Origin: Lyophyllum atratum
Taxonomy: Eukaryota > Basidiomycota > Agaricomycetes > Agaricales > Lyophyllaceae
DNA length: 64,000 nucleotides
Direction: 5' to 3'
NCBI GenBank assembly: GCA_014905825.1
Contig: JACGCN010000005.1
Location: 2,480,001 to 2,544,000 of the forward strand
Both the position numbers and the translations under genes were made by a program. The notes under the pieces are model-generated. The model saw only the letters and a list, made by a program, of their open reading frames with translations. It was not told where the DNA came from and made no database searches. Shown piece after piece: positions 10,645-21,567 of this stretch. The number at the start of each line of letters is the position of its first letter. Position 1 is the first letter of the stretch.

Positions 10645-11827
10645 CTCAATCTCCCTCTTCAAATTCTCCTTTCTGTGTCTTTTCGCGTGCGGCGTTCAGA
10701 AACGAGCGTCTAGGGTATACTCTGCGGAAAAAGACGGAGGAGGGCGAAAAACGAGGAGAAAGTGATGGAGGGATGGAGGGGATCATGGGGCACCGCCGCC
10801 TTTAAGTAGAGTACACCGCATCACGCGGGGGCGCAAGGGTCCAGGGGCTGCGACCTTCTCGGCTTCTCGCTTGGCCTTGGCGGTGGTGACCATGAATGCA
10901 CGCCGTCGCAGGCTGGGCGGATGGTATGATTGCTTGTGTGGGCTGAGACGCTTGGCTGGCGGGGTCAAGCCCGTCCATCCGTCACTGTGTACGAGTAGGA
11001 ATTGAGTCCGAGTCTTGGCCCGCTGCCACAATGACGACGCTGGGCCCCTAAAGTGGGAAAATGCTGAGTCCATCCCCTGTGAGTAGGAGTTGAAGAAACG
11101 AGCTGAGTACGCACATGAGATGAATTCAAAACTCCATTCATCGTTCATACATGGTCGAGAGGACAGGCAGTGGTTAGCGTCTGACCCGTGCCACGCCGCG
11201 TGCCGGGCTTGGCATCAGCCGTTGCCCCCATCGAGCTCCTTGTCCGCAGCTCTAATTCCCTTCCCAGCCTAAGCCGCAGAAGAGTCAAGACGTCCTTGGA
11301 GAGTTGGCTGAGGGTGGCAACGGTCGATGAGGCGTACTTACTTAAGAGCACTTGGGACCCAGGGAAAGGTATGATTTTGATTCCTGCCCCCCCGGCACAA
11401 CGATGCATGAAGAGCATACGCATATATGATCAAGAACGAAAGAACAACCTCGAGTGAGCTGATTTACCGGCAGGGTATATGTACTGCTGAGAGCCCAAGT
11501 TCGAAAAGGCATCAGACTTGGCAGAATTGTCGTCCCTGATAGTCGCTGCAATGTTCGGATCACCGCTTAGCACGTCCTCCTCGCCTCCAAGGTCACATCC
11601 TCCCCACGTCATATCCTCAGTAACTGCCCAAGCGGTGGATTAAAAAGGGTATGATAAATGCATTCTAGTCCTTCGGATATAGTAAGTACTATGAAGCGCA
11701 AGCCGCGCTAAATCATCATGCGTAGGGGTAGTCGATAGTCTGTATGCGAGTAGCGAGCAGGCGTAGTATGTACGGGGCATCAAGTCAAGGGAACACCGAA
11801 CCGACAACAGTACGTAAAATCCTCCCA
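10645..11827. other. Intergenic between tandem MAG-like genes
   Basis: Contains the promoter of copy 1 and the 3' flank of copy 2. No convincing ORF, RNA or repeat. Confidence 0.4.
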
Positions 11828-13258
11828 TTATGAGAAGAACATCGCCGAGAACACAACACCCACCAGCGTCACAATGCCACTGGCCACAACCGTCTGCGCA
11901 TCATTGCTCGTGTTCGCCGCACCCGGCGCTCCGGTCTTGCTCCCCGACGTCGCAGGCTTACCCGACGTAGGCTTCCCCGTCCCAGTAGGCGCCGCCGTCG
12001 ACGCCGACGCACTCCCCGTCACCTGCCCAAGCGCCGAAAACAGCACCGAGCTCGTGAACGGCTGGCACTCGCTCGACGCAGGCACCTTCGGCTGGTACGG
12101 CATCGTGCTGATCGCGCCCTGCTCCTCCGGGGGCTGCGTGTACGTCACCACCGCGCCGTTGGTCGTGTACACACCGGGGAAGTCCTGGTTGTCGCCCTTG
12201 CACGACTCGAAGGTGCCGTTCTGGGCGTTGTTGGGGGCGTTGTAGGCGCACCCGATGCGGTCGAGGCGGTGCTCGCAGAAGTGCGCGGCGTTGGGGCCGG
12301 CGGGGTCGCAGGCTTTGATGCAGAAGGCGTTGCCGCCCATGAAGCTGGGTGGAGGGGAAAGGTAAGTGGGGGGACCAGGGAAAGGGAGGGGAGGGGGACG
12401 CACTTGTGCCATTCGATGACTTGCTGGAAGTTGTTGCCGCCGCCGCTGAAGGCGTTCGAGTACATCAAGCCACCCATAGGGTTTCCGCGCTGCAAAAGAC
12501 GAAGGGCCGTCAGTTTCCATGACAATTCATCCGGCGCCGACCGTCCGATCCAAAAATAGACTCTTCATGTGGACAGCCGTACACAACGGAAAAAATAAAG
12601 GCAAGACAAAGGGACGTACGAGATCAGCACCGTGGGGGTCCATCTCTCCACCATAGTCACCAGCCTGGATGTTAATCTTGGTCTGGTCGATGAAACCGAT
12701 GACCTGGACGTAGTCGGGGGTCTTCATGAACTGGATACCCTGAAGGGCGCCAGCGGGGATGAGACGGGTCCCCCGTCCGGGCTTGGTGCACCACGCCACC
12801 ATCTCACCCTCGGTGTTGGCGACGACGGAGTCGGGGTGGTCGGGGGCCCAGAGGCAGAAGTCTGACGTGGGAAACGGTGAGTGTCAGTGTGAGAGGGCAG
12901 TGAGTGGGAGTGATGGGAGACGCACCGTCTGCGGCGTTGACGAAGGAGGTCTGGCACAGCGACTGTTGGTTCTCGGTGGTGGAGTTGCATTGGTTGTAGC
13001 CGTGTTGGAAGCCCCTGATGAGGCCCTGATCGGTGTCGACCATGTATGGCTGGAAAAGGAGTACGTGTCAATTTCTTTCAATTCCTCGTCACGGCTTGCC
13101 AGACGCAAGAGACTCACGATTCCAGTGGGGTAGGCAAAGTGCTTGTCGGCTAGGGCGGTAGGAGGGAAGGTGCTCTGCGCAGAGACAGACTGAGAAAAGG
13201 TAGAGACCGACACCGCTAGGGCGATGAGGGCCGAGAAGGAACGAGTGGTGGGCGACAT
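11828..13258 (-). CDS. Macrophage-activating-glycoprotein-like GPI-anchored protein, copy 2
   Basis: Model: 13118-13258, 12926-13049, 12620-12861, 12404-12489, 11828-12344; 369 aa. Same architecture as copy 1: signal peptide (MSPTTRSFSALIALAVSVS...), the same Cys pattern, GEMVAWCTKPGRGTRLIP, GGEMDPHGADL, RGNPMGGLMYSNAFSG, FCIKACDPAGPNAAHFC, and a Ser/Thr/Gly linker with a C-terminal hydrophobic tail (GIVTLVGVVFSAMFFS). Exons 2 and 3 have exactly the same lengths as in copy 1 (124 and 242 nt), with all intron positions kept, so the pair arose by tandem duplication after the introns were in place. I start at ATG 13258, which gives a clean signal peptide, rather than 13285. Confidence 0.86.
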
Positions 13259-14886
13259 CGGTATAGTCGAGGTATGGACAGACAATTAACTAGGAAGGGG
13301 ATAGGGCCTCGGACGAGAAGAGTGAGAAGTCGTTGCAGTGGAGTAGAGTCCAACATTCTCACCGCGCTCTTTATGTACCACGCCAAGCGGAGTTCAATTT
13401 TTCACAACCCGTGTCAGAATTTGATATGGAATGCCAACACTTCTAAGCGCAAAAATAGATATGTTGCTGATGGACGGCGAGGTGCTCCAATTTATGTGAT
13501 GCGATTTTCAACCTTGCTCGACGAGCCACATCTACGTATTTCTATAGGAGCTTTCATTCAATCTCTCTTCAATTCTGACCTATCATACACTCGAATTGCT
13601 GGAGGAACACATAGAGCCGGGCGGGGCAGGCCGCCCATACATCAAAACGTACTACCTGCGCGACCCTGATATGTGTTCTATTTACGTTCAAGCAGACCAG
13701 ATCACGGCGTGTTGCAGACTTTGCGGAAAACGAGAAGAGACGAAAATAACTCGAGAATATGAGAATAACTGTCACCTTCCTCACCCAGTCTGCTTTACCT
13801 CGCAATTCTGGAGCTCTCCTCGGTGTCCCCGTGTTCTATTGATCGCATTTCTGTACAGATACGCGTTTCCGAAATGCGACCAGCTGTCAAGGTCCCGAAA
13901 TAGGTTCCGTGTAGGTATCCTTGGTCTGCACCATTCGTAAACTACGTTAGGCATATAGGGACGCGAGCTGCTCGTATCAATAGCCTCGTGTCCATTCCGG
14001 CTTTGTATTCTATGTCGCTTCTCCTCTTCTTGCACGTCGCTTCCATGCTATTTGCACAGCAGGACCTTGGCAGGACCGTACTTTCCTCATCTGTGGTGGC
14101 AGCGCTTGTCCTAGGCTCTTGGCCATAATCGCATATTCGACCCTGATGAACAAAGTCGAGTCTTGACCGTAACTTGACTACTACTAGTCAACGGCTTTCA
14201 TGACTAGTCATTGACTGACACAACACCGCGCCTGGAGGCTTCATGTTGTGCTAGGACGCCCTCACTTACTTACATGGAAACTGCCCCGAACTGAAGGCCT
14301 GCCTTCTGCCGCATAACTCTCTTCCCTGGTCCTCTTACCGCCATCGATTGGCCATCGATACCACTTGCGCGAAGAAGAAGCTCGGTATGGAGGACTCGAG
14401 GAGTACTCGCTTGGAAACAGACACCTGATGGCACGATCGATGTTGTTGGAAGCTGAGGAAGCCTTGCGAGCTGACGATAAGAGGTCTATGTCGGTTTACC
14501 CTGAGCGAGTAACACCATCCCAGCGAACCAACTACATGTTCTCGACATACCTACCATACTCTGGATAGCATTTCCATATAATTTGAGGTTGTCCTCCCTA
14601 CCCTATACGGTCAGGAAGACTCTAAGATAAACTTCAGTCCACTAGAGAAGGATTATCACTTACATAGAACTTGAGCAAGAATAATTGAAGGACGCGTAAA
14701 CTTGAAGATGGGTTGGGACGAGTGCTAATTATAAGGTTGTCATGTGATTTATCTCACTCGAGTCTCGGCTTGCCAACCACTTTACACCCGATCACCAACA
14801 TGACTTCAGATGTTCCCCAACTCTCATCATCCTCCCTGGCCTCCAAGACATAATACCTGAAGCGCAGCGCGACACTCTTCAATAGA
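13259..14886. other. Intergenic, two small palindromes
   Basis: Promoter side of MAG copy 2 and of the dienoyl-CoA isomerase gene. TTGACTACTACTAGTCAA (7-bp stem) and ATGACTAGTCAT (perfect) lie next to each other near 14173-14213. Nothing else recognised. Confidence 0.4.
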
Positions 14887-16119
14887 ATGGCGAATTTCAG
14901 CACGCAGTGGCTGAAAGTATCTGAACCAACTCCCCATGTCTTCCACGTCGAACTTTCACGGTGAGAATACGTTTCCTCCGCGTCTTCTGGGCTCGCGAAA
15001 CTTACTTCGATCCCAGAAAACCTGTAAATGCTTTCTCTTCCGAGTAATTATTGAACTTCTCGCCCGTGTGGACTACCAGGCTGATGGGGTCACTGCTTCA
15101 TCACCACAGGTACTGGCGCGAGTACGGCAAACTTTTCGAGACGCTGGTAGAAGCACACGGGTCAGGAACAGACATACGAGTCGTCGTTCTTTCTTCCGCA
15201 TTCCAAAAGATCTTCACAGCGGGTCTAGACCGTGAGTCCCCATCCATCCCCTGTCACCCATCCCACTGCTCATACCCGTCGTACAAAGTAAACGCTGCAG
15301 GCGCCCTCGGCGCTTCGACATCCGACACCGCACAGGACGGTGCGCGGGCCTCTCTTGCCATGCGCAAGGTCCTCTTAGAGTTCCAACACGCCATCGGCGC
15401 CCCCGACAGGTGCCCCTTCCCCGTCATCGTGGCTCTGCACGGCCCTGTAGTCGGTCTCGGCGTCGACCTCATGGCCGCATGCGATATCCGCTACGCCGCG
15501 TCCAACGCCTCTTTCTCCATCAAGGTACATACCCTCTACCCTCTCCCTCTTCTTGGTTCCCTCGTATCCTGAAACCGTGACGTAGGAAGTCGACATCGGA
15601 CTCGCCCCCGATATCGGCACGCTTGCCCATCTCCCGAAGATCACGGGGAACCTGTCTCTCGTGCGGGAGTTGACGTATACGGGCCGCTTTTTCTCGGCGG
15701 CAGAGGCGGAGAAGCTCGGGCTTGTATCTAAGGTTGTGGAAGGAGGGCGTGACGCGGTCGTCGCGGCTGCACTGGAGCTGGGGAAGGTGATTGCGTCGAA
15801 GAGCCCGGTTGCGGTGGCGGGTTCGAAGCATCTCATTACGCATGCGAGAGACCATAGGTTCGTCCCGACTCTTTATTTCCGAATCGTCCCCTTTTCAACA
15901 TGGGGTTATCTATCTCGCTCTTCAGCGTAGCGGAGAATCTTGCGTATACGGGCGCGTGGAACGCTGCCGCACTTATGACTAAGGTGGACATAGCGGTATT
16001 CCTGTTGTCCTATGAATACTTTGTTGACTGTTCTCCAGGATATCTCGGAGAACCTGCGCGCGATGAAGGCGAAGGAGCCACCGAAGTTCTCAGCACTGGG
16101 AATCCCCTCAAAGTTATAG
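14887..16119 (+). CDS. Peroxisomal delta3,5-delta2,4-dienoyl-CoA isomerase (ECH1-like, crotonase fold)
   Basis: Seven exons: 14887-14960, 15017-15043, 15110-15231, 15301-15524, 15586-15857, 15926-15983, 16039-16119; 285 aa, normal for the family. It moves double bonds of 3,5-dienoyl-CoA in beta-oxidation of unsaturated fatty acids. Crotonase features are FTAGLD (first oxyanion-hole loop, about residue 73) and HGPVVGLGVDLMAACDIRYA. The ECH1 acidic residues are present as Asp130 (GVDL), Glu150 (EVDIG) and Asp158 (APDIG); their 20 and 8 residue spacings equal those known for mammalian ECH1 (176/196/204). The protein ends in Ser-Lys-Leu, a type 1 peroxisomal targeting signal, and has no mitochondrial presequence. 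Exon 2 is only 27 nt. Confidence 0.9.
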
Positions 16120-16339
16120 CGGATAGATAGCCCTTCCTTTGAATACTGTTTGATGCCGACCCCGATCTATTTAGCTCATTCATGTATCATCCCGACATCT
16201 AGCTTTCATAACTACTCAGATCTAGATTGCTCTCCTGTGGGTGGTGAATGTTGAAGAAGGCAGTTTACGAAGACAATCAAGCTATTTCCTCGTGCTACGA
16301 AATCCCTTCGCCCCTAAGTCGTTTTAGAACGCTGAATCA

Positions 16340-17612
16340 TCCCAACGCCGAGTCAATGCCTCGTCCCAATGGCACATTCCTGGCGCTAGTAAGTGGGAAC
16401 CATTTCGCGAGCGTTGCGCGTACTGTCTCGCCAGCTGGATCGAGGTCCATGTGTATCGTAAGACTCTTCCACGAAAACCCACACTGTGACGCGAACCGGG
16501 CTCGAGCGACCAGTGCATGCTGAAGCGAGAACTTGGTCCATCCCGACCCCATGTAAGGACTCCTCGATTTCGTCAAGGGTGCTCTCATCGACGCTCGGGT
16601 CTTCGTCGTATATGATGAGCAAAGCGATATGCTGAAGTTGGCTGGCGCATAATAGACACTCAATTATGACGTCGCGCATGGTGATTAACTGGTGGAGGTA
16701 ACGATGCGTGACGATGATGAGCGAGCGAAGGCGGGTTAGAAGACTGAAGTTAAACGCTGGAACCGGAGGACCTGTGTGATTCAGTACATAAGAAGCCTTG
16801 AGCAAGGCCCAGGGCAGTCATACTGAGGGAAAACACGTACGGGGACTGCAATCTGCGTATTTACAAAACGAAACATTCGATATTCGGACCCCCGAGCCGT
16901 ATGACTTCCTCGGCGGCGTCGAATTGCTTTTTCGACGATCCTTGGACGGTCAACGAACGAATATAGCTCAGGTACTGTACTAAGCTTTGGCAGTTCCGGC
17001 CACCCATCTTGAGGGATTCAAGCCGACGTGGTAGCGATGCATTTGCCACAGGCGGTGCAGGTGCATTGTGGTTGACGGCAGCGATACCTCCGAAAAGACA
17101 TAGGTGCTTTAATCGCGGGGATCTAACATTGTCATGAATGGAGACGTCACAGTTGCACCAGGAATGGAGTACGAGCGTTTGTGAACTTGGCGCTTTGACG
17201 AGCTTCTGAGTGCCATGCGCAGACGAGACGGAACAGTGTGTTTACTGACAGTCATCGAACGAGTAGCGTTGAAGCTCAGTTCCTGCAGGTTCCCGTGTCG
17301 GGCAGACATGTGGAATAAAGAAGCAAAGGTCTCGTCGTCCTGTGCCTGGGCAGGTGCTGTATTGACGAAGTCGACGACGTTAAGGGTCTTGACGGAGTAC
17401 AAGATATTTGGGTGGTCTGAGAGGATTTGGGAAGGTCACTGGCATTGCATTCGGTTACTTCCGCTGGGCATCTCGAGGTGGATGGCTGAGAAGAGCCCTC
17501 TTCGCGCGGGGGATAGGGAGGCGTGCGAAACGAGAGCACATCGCTGCAGCGTTTTGGTGTCATGCGGGAGTGAAAGTTGGTTTATTAGCCGCTTGCCGAC
17601 AGGAGGATAAGG
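16340..17612 (-). pseudogene. Frameshifted F-box gene, paralog of 2778-4168
   Basis: Fragments in changing frames align end to end with the F-box protein at 2778-4168: LINQLSLPHDTKTLQRCALVSHASL (F-box), SDHPNILYSVKTLNVVDFV, HGNLQELSFNATRS, LPRRLESLKMGGRNCQSLVQYL, then LTRLRSLIIVTHRYL, LQHIALLIIYDEDPS, TLDEIEESL, SPVRVTVWVFVEE and, in another frame, MDLDPAGETVRATLAKWFPLTSARNV. Frame changes occur near 16460 and in the LRR part, with a stop within the F-box exon. The MITE at 17656 sits about 40 bp upstream of the decayed start, cutting it from any promoter. Confidence 0.75.
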
Positions 17613-17647
17613 TTTAGAGGATGTAAAAAGGTTGGAGAGAATTGCAG

Positions 17648-17655
17648 ACGGGCAA
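17648..17655. repeat. Target site duplication of MITE (left)
   Basis: ACGGGCAA directly before the left inverted repeat; the same octamer follows the right end at 18298-18305. Confidence 0.85.
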
Positions 17656-18297
17656 TAAGGCTGAGCACGAGTGCACTCGTGAGTTACCCAGATCCGTACT
17701 CATGGGTATTTTACCATCCAAAACTAGTACCCAGATCCATACGAGTATGGGTCAATGGGTATTTGAAACCCGTGGGTCAAGTACTCGTCATTGACAAGTA
17801 CTCATGAGTAGTCACACACCCGAGAGTACCCAGAGGTACCCACAAGTAATGTCTATTTCAAGCTACAAAAATTATACCACAGACATTCATCTCACTTATA
17901 GAAAGGTCCCAAGGCATGTAGGGGCATTTTACTATTCCACTGTCATTGTTTGGCACAGTCACCTACCCAATTGACCTAGTCCAGAAACTCAAATCACTTC
18001 AGCATAGTCTCATGGAATGATGTATTTCAGACATCCACCTGACTTACAGAAAGGTACCAACCATGACAGGTAGGAGCATTTAATGTTGACCTGTCATTCA
18101 CAGTAAAATAGAGAATCTAAATAAAACAAAGGTAACAGGTACCCAGGATGAGTACCCACAGTGCGATATCCTGTACCCAGATCCGTAGGGATCCGTGCCT
18201 AATGGGTGATCCGGATCCATGGGTGACATACCCATGAGTTTTCCCACGAGTAAACCTGTCTCGACCCACGAGTTACCCAGAGTCGTGCTCAGCCTTA
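17656..18297. mobile_element. Non-autonomous hAT-type MITE, 642 bp
   Basis: Perfect 15-bp terminal inverted repeats TAAGGCTGAGCACGA and TCGTGCTCAGCCTTA are flanked by an 8-bp duplication ACGGGCAA, the hallmark of hAT transposition. No transposase ORF is present. Both subterminal regions are packed with TACCCA, ACCCATGAGT and GGGTCA motifs in both orientations, as expected for transposase-binding repeats, while the centre is AT-rich and holds two similar stretches (near 17882 and 18030: ATTCATCTCACTTATAGAAAGGT and a relative). It must have been mobilised in trans. Confidence 0.88.
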
Positions 18298-18305
18298 ACG
18301 GGCAA
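18298..18305. repeat. Target site duplication of MITE (right)
   Basis: ACGGGCAA, identical to the left copy. Confidence 0.85.
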
Positions 18306-18436
18306 AGTGCGTGTAATTTGCGAAAGATCTTGGAATATGATAATTCGCGAAAGATTGCAAGGTCCCTTGCCGACTCTCCATTAAATAGTTCGATGGCTTC
18401 TGCGGACGGAAGGGACTCACGAGAGAAAGAAACCTG

Positions 18437-19695
18437 TTAAAAATTCTTATACACCATGTTCAGCACGCCTATGTCTAGCAGTCCCTTCAGTCGCCGCCGA
18501 GGAAGACTCGAAAACGCCTCCACGCCACCCCCGATCCTCAAAATCACAGTGACCCTCTCCAGCTTCGAGTATACCCCCGGCCGGATCAGGGACTGATTAA
18601 GGGCAGCCCAGAACGCGTATTGCTCGAGGAACTCGATATCGCGCTGGGTAATGGCAAATTTCCAGACGCCGTAGAAGTCAATGTCGATTTCGAGGTGCGC
18701 GAGAGAGCAGGCGTCTTGAGCGGTGGCATTCGCGAGAGCCTGGGCGAGGAGGGGTAAAGGGTCGTGCGGATGGCCCCGCGTGAATTGAGTACTGAGTGTC
18801 AGCGAGCGCAGCGCAGGGAGCATGCTAAACGATGAAGGAAAGGTTTGAAAAGGACCTAAGAACGGTCGTGTGATTGAACGTTGACTTTGGAAAGATGAGC
18901 GGACATACCTTCGTTCTGGTCCCCAAGGTCTCTCCATACGACACGCTCGAGTGCCAGACCTGCCGCCTCCATTATTGCACCCTCAAATCCACTGTTGCCA
19001 TTCAGCTCGAGCTCCTTGAGGCGCGATAGCCGCAACCGCGAACGAGAATCAGTAAGTGTCCTGACGAGATGTTGTCCACAGGCCGGAGCCGCCTTGATCT
19101 TCAGAGACTCTAGGTATCCCAGGTGCTGATGGGAGTGCGGAGACATGCCCAGAACGCCCAGGTCGAGTGTATGTTCCGCGTCCGAGACGATGTCCATGAG
19201 GGATAGGCGTTTGAGGCCCACAAGCCGCCCTAATGGTCCCATCGGCGGATTTGCAATATATTCAAGAGTGATGTTCGGCGCGGAAATCTCGAGAATTGCC
19301 TGCCTCAAATCTGCAGGGAGCGTGCTCCACGGTAATGCTGGCTGGTATGTGTTCCTAAATATGAATGACTCCAGGTTGTGTAGAGACTGCAGTAATGGTG
19401 CCAGTGTGTGTTCGATTGTGACCCAATCACGCCCGCGGAACTCAACACCAATTCTCGAAATGACTTCAACTGTGCGAATGTACCCTGCGAGCGACGCGTT
19501 GGCGGATATCGCTCGGTATAGACCACGGGTTGAGGCTGGGTGGACGAGGCATATGTGAGAGAAGAGGAGTTTCTGGCAGTGAGAATGGAAAGAGCGTGAG
19601 ACACGTGCGCAATTCTTGAGACTTGTACTGTCTGAGCAGAGCTTGTCGAGGATGATGTAGACGATGTCTGCTGGGACGAACATCCCCGAGATCAT
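18437..19695 (-). CDS. F-box domain protein
   Basis: Model: exon 1 18909-19695, intron 18856-18908 (GTATGT...CTTAG, 53 bp), exon 2 18437-18855; 401 aa. The N-terminal MISGMFVPADIVYIILDKL...LKNCARVSRSFHSHCQKLLF is an F-box; leucine-rich segments follow (LKRLSLMDIVSD, LESLKIKAA, LKELELNGNSG, LRSLTLST). Probable SCF ubiquitin-ligase adaptor; substrate unknown. It is related to but clearly diverged from the F-box gene at 2778-4168, with an intron at an equivalent place after the LRR part. The frame is open to 19746, and the start at 19695 was chosen by analogy with that paralog. Confidence 0.75.
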
Positions 19696-20072
19696 CGTGG
19701 TCGTCGTTGACCACGTCCCTGAGAATCCGGGCAATCGGCTAATCAATCGGGCCGATTCTGCAGTCCACCATGTTGGCTCAACCGTCTACTAAACGCAGAC
19801 GACCGTCCCTTTTTGCCTTCCACCGAAACCTGAGGAAAGAGAAGCCGCTGAATGTTCAGAATCTTTGGAGACAAGATAACTAACCAGCCTCTCGAGTATA
19901 CTGGCGGCAGGTCCCCGCTGTTTAATCACTCACTATCCACTGCACTAGGAGAACTCAATCGATCACCTCCCCCACCTGCCCCATACTACAGCCGGGCCGT
20001 CAAACCACGGAGACCATGAATGACGCTCAGACCATGGGAATAGGGTGAGGCTTTAAACTGGTGGATTCCATA
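19696..20072. other. Intergenic
   Basis: Upstream region of the F-box gene and 3' flank of the MYND gene; nothing recognised. Confidence 0.4.
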
Positions 20073-21095
20073 TTATACCACCCTACAGCAACTTCTCGGC
20101 TTTCTGCAGTTTCGCTTATGGGCCTCCCAATCTAACCGCTGACACTCCTTCGAACAATACATGACTTCGCGGCACCCGGAACATTTCTTGAGATCTGGAT
20201 TTCCGAGAGATCCGCATGCAATGCATTTGTATGTGGCTTCGCGGACAATCTGTTTGTCCCCTTGGAGAGGAGACACGGCGGACAACGATCAGCGGGAAAT
20301 CGGTCAGTTAACCTCCACTGGCTTACTGTACTTCTGCAGCTTCTCCAAGGTGCGCTCGTCCTTCTCTAAAGTTAGGGTCAAGCTCACCCATCACTATGAT
20401 GAAACATATCTTTATCATCTCTGACTCACCAAAATTTCTCTTAGGCGCATTATTCAGGACCTTTTCCATCATGCTTATGAGGGGATCGGCTAGGCAATGA
20501 GTTTCGACCTCAGCCACTCGACATGTCAGGGGATCGTACGACGCTTACGTGGTTGTTTGAAGATCTCCAGAATGCTCCTCTCTTCTTCAATCTTCAACTC
20601 CCACTCCTTGGACGCGTACCAGCGTTTGAAGAATATCTCAAGGCTCCCTTCAACGGCCGGTGAGACGTTTAACCAGTCCATATGAGCTCCTCCTCCCATG
20701 ATGAGCGGTCCCGGCCATTCCCGACTCTTCACAACTACAACATCCCCTCGCCAGGTTGGCCTTGATCCAGGACGTTTAGGATTAATACCAACAAGACGAG
20801 CCAAGGCGAGATTCAGCGGAAGCTTCAAGTCGAGATTATAGTAGACCATGTAATCGCCCTCGATCTCGGTCTTATCAGGCTGGTTTTCGATGCCCACCGT
20901 TGTATAACCAACCCCGCTGTAAAGACTCTTCCCGTACAAAGCACGTAGGTCAACAGCGGTGGTGTAGAGTCCCTTCCTGTGATTGGCGCCCGCTTCACTG
21001 AACTTCATGCCGGTAACGTGGGGGTCATTACCGTTGGCGGGATAAACGAATACTTGACGGACGATGGTTTCACGGGGATTGCGAAGGGTCGACAT
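20073..21095 (-). CDS. MYND zinc-finger protein with novel N-terminal domain
   Basis: Model: 20549-21095, 20430-20489, 20327-20365, 20073-20260; introns of 59, 64 and 66 bp; 277 aa. The C-terminus is a full MYND finger (about residues 224-263): [29 protein letters not shown], giving the C-x2-C / C-x2-C / C-x3-C / H-x3-C ligand set. MYND fingers bind proline-rich partners. The N-terminal 180 residues ([55 protein letters not shown]) match nothing I know but look like a globular domain common in mushroom MYND proteins. A short helical linker ([17 protein letters not shown]) joins the two. Start could be 21104. Confidence 0.75.
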
Positions 21096-21567
21096 GATGG
21101 GCAAGAAAGACGCTCAGATACTGAAAGTCGGACCGATGTCATGGGAATCGAGTTCCGGACCCACGTGTAGCGGGCTTTGTACGGCTGCTACTACTATTAC
21201 TAAGTGGATCGAATCCTGGGAACGGCGCTAGACTTGGATGGAAAGTGTAAGCGGCGCCGTAATGGACTCTTGACGCCCAGACAGCTCATAAACTTGACGA
21301 AAAGTTATACAACAACAGCCGGTGAGAACAGTCTGCGTATATTCACCATCGCATAAACATGAGAGTCAGAACTAGAAATTTTCAGGTCCATGAGGTAGGG
21401 AAACGGGACAGTCAGCGAAAAGGTTGTGAATAGTGTCGAGGAAGAATTCCATGCTCTGTAGGCATGGAGTCCTTTCCGGCCTGAAGAGGGACAAGATATG
21501 GGGATTTATTGGCAAGTACACGAGGGTTTGAAAGAAAGTGGAAAAAAGCCTTACTCCCTCGAGCTGT
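21096..21567. other. Intergenic
   Basis: Short region between MYND and coiled-coil genes; nothing recognised apart from their flanks. Confidence 0.4.
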
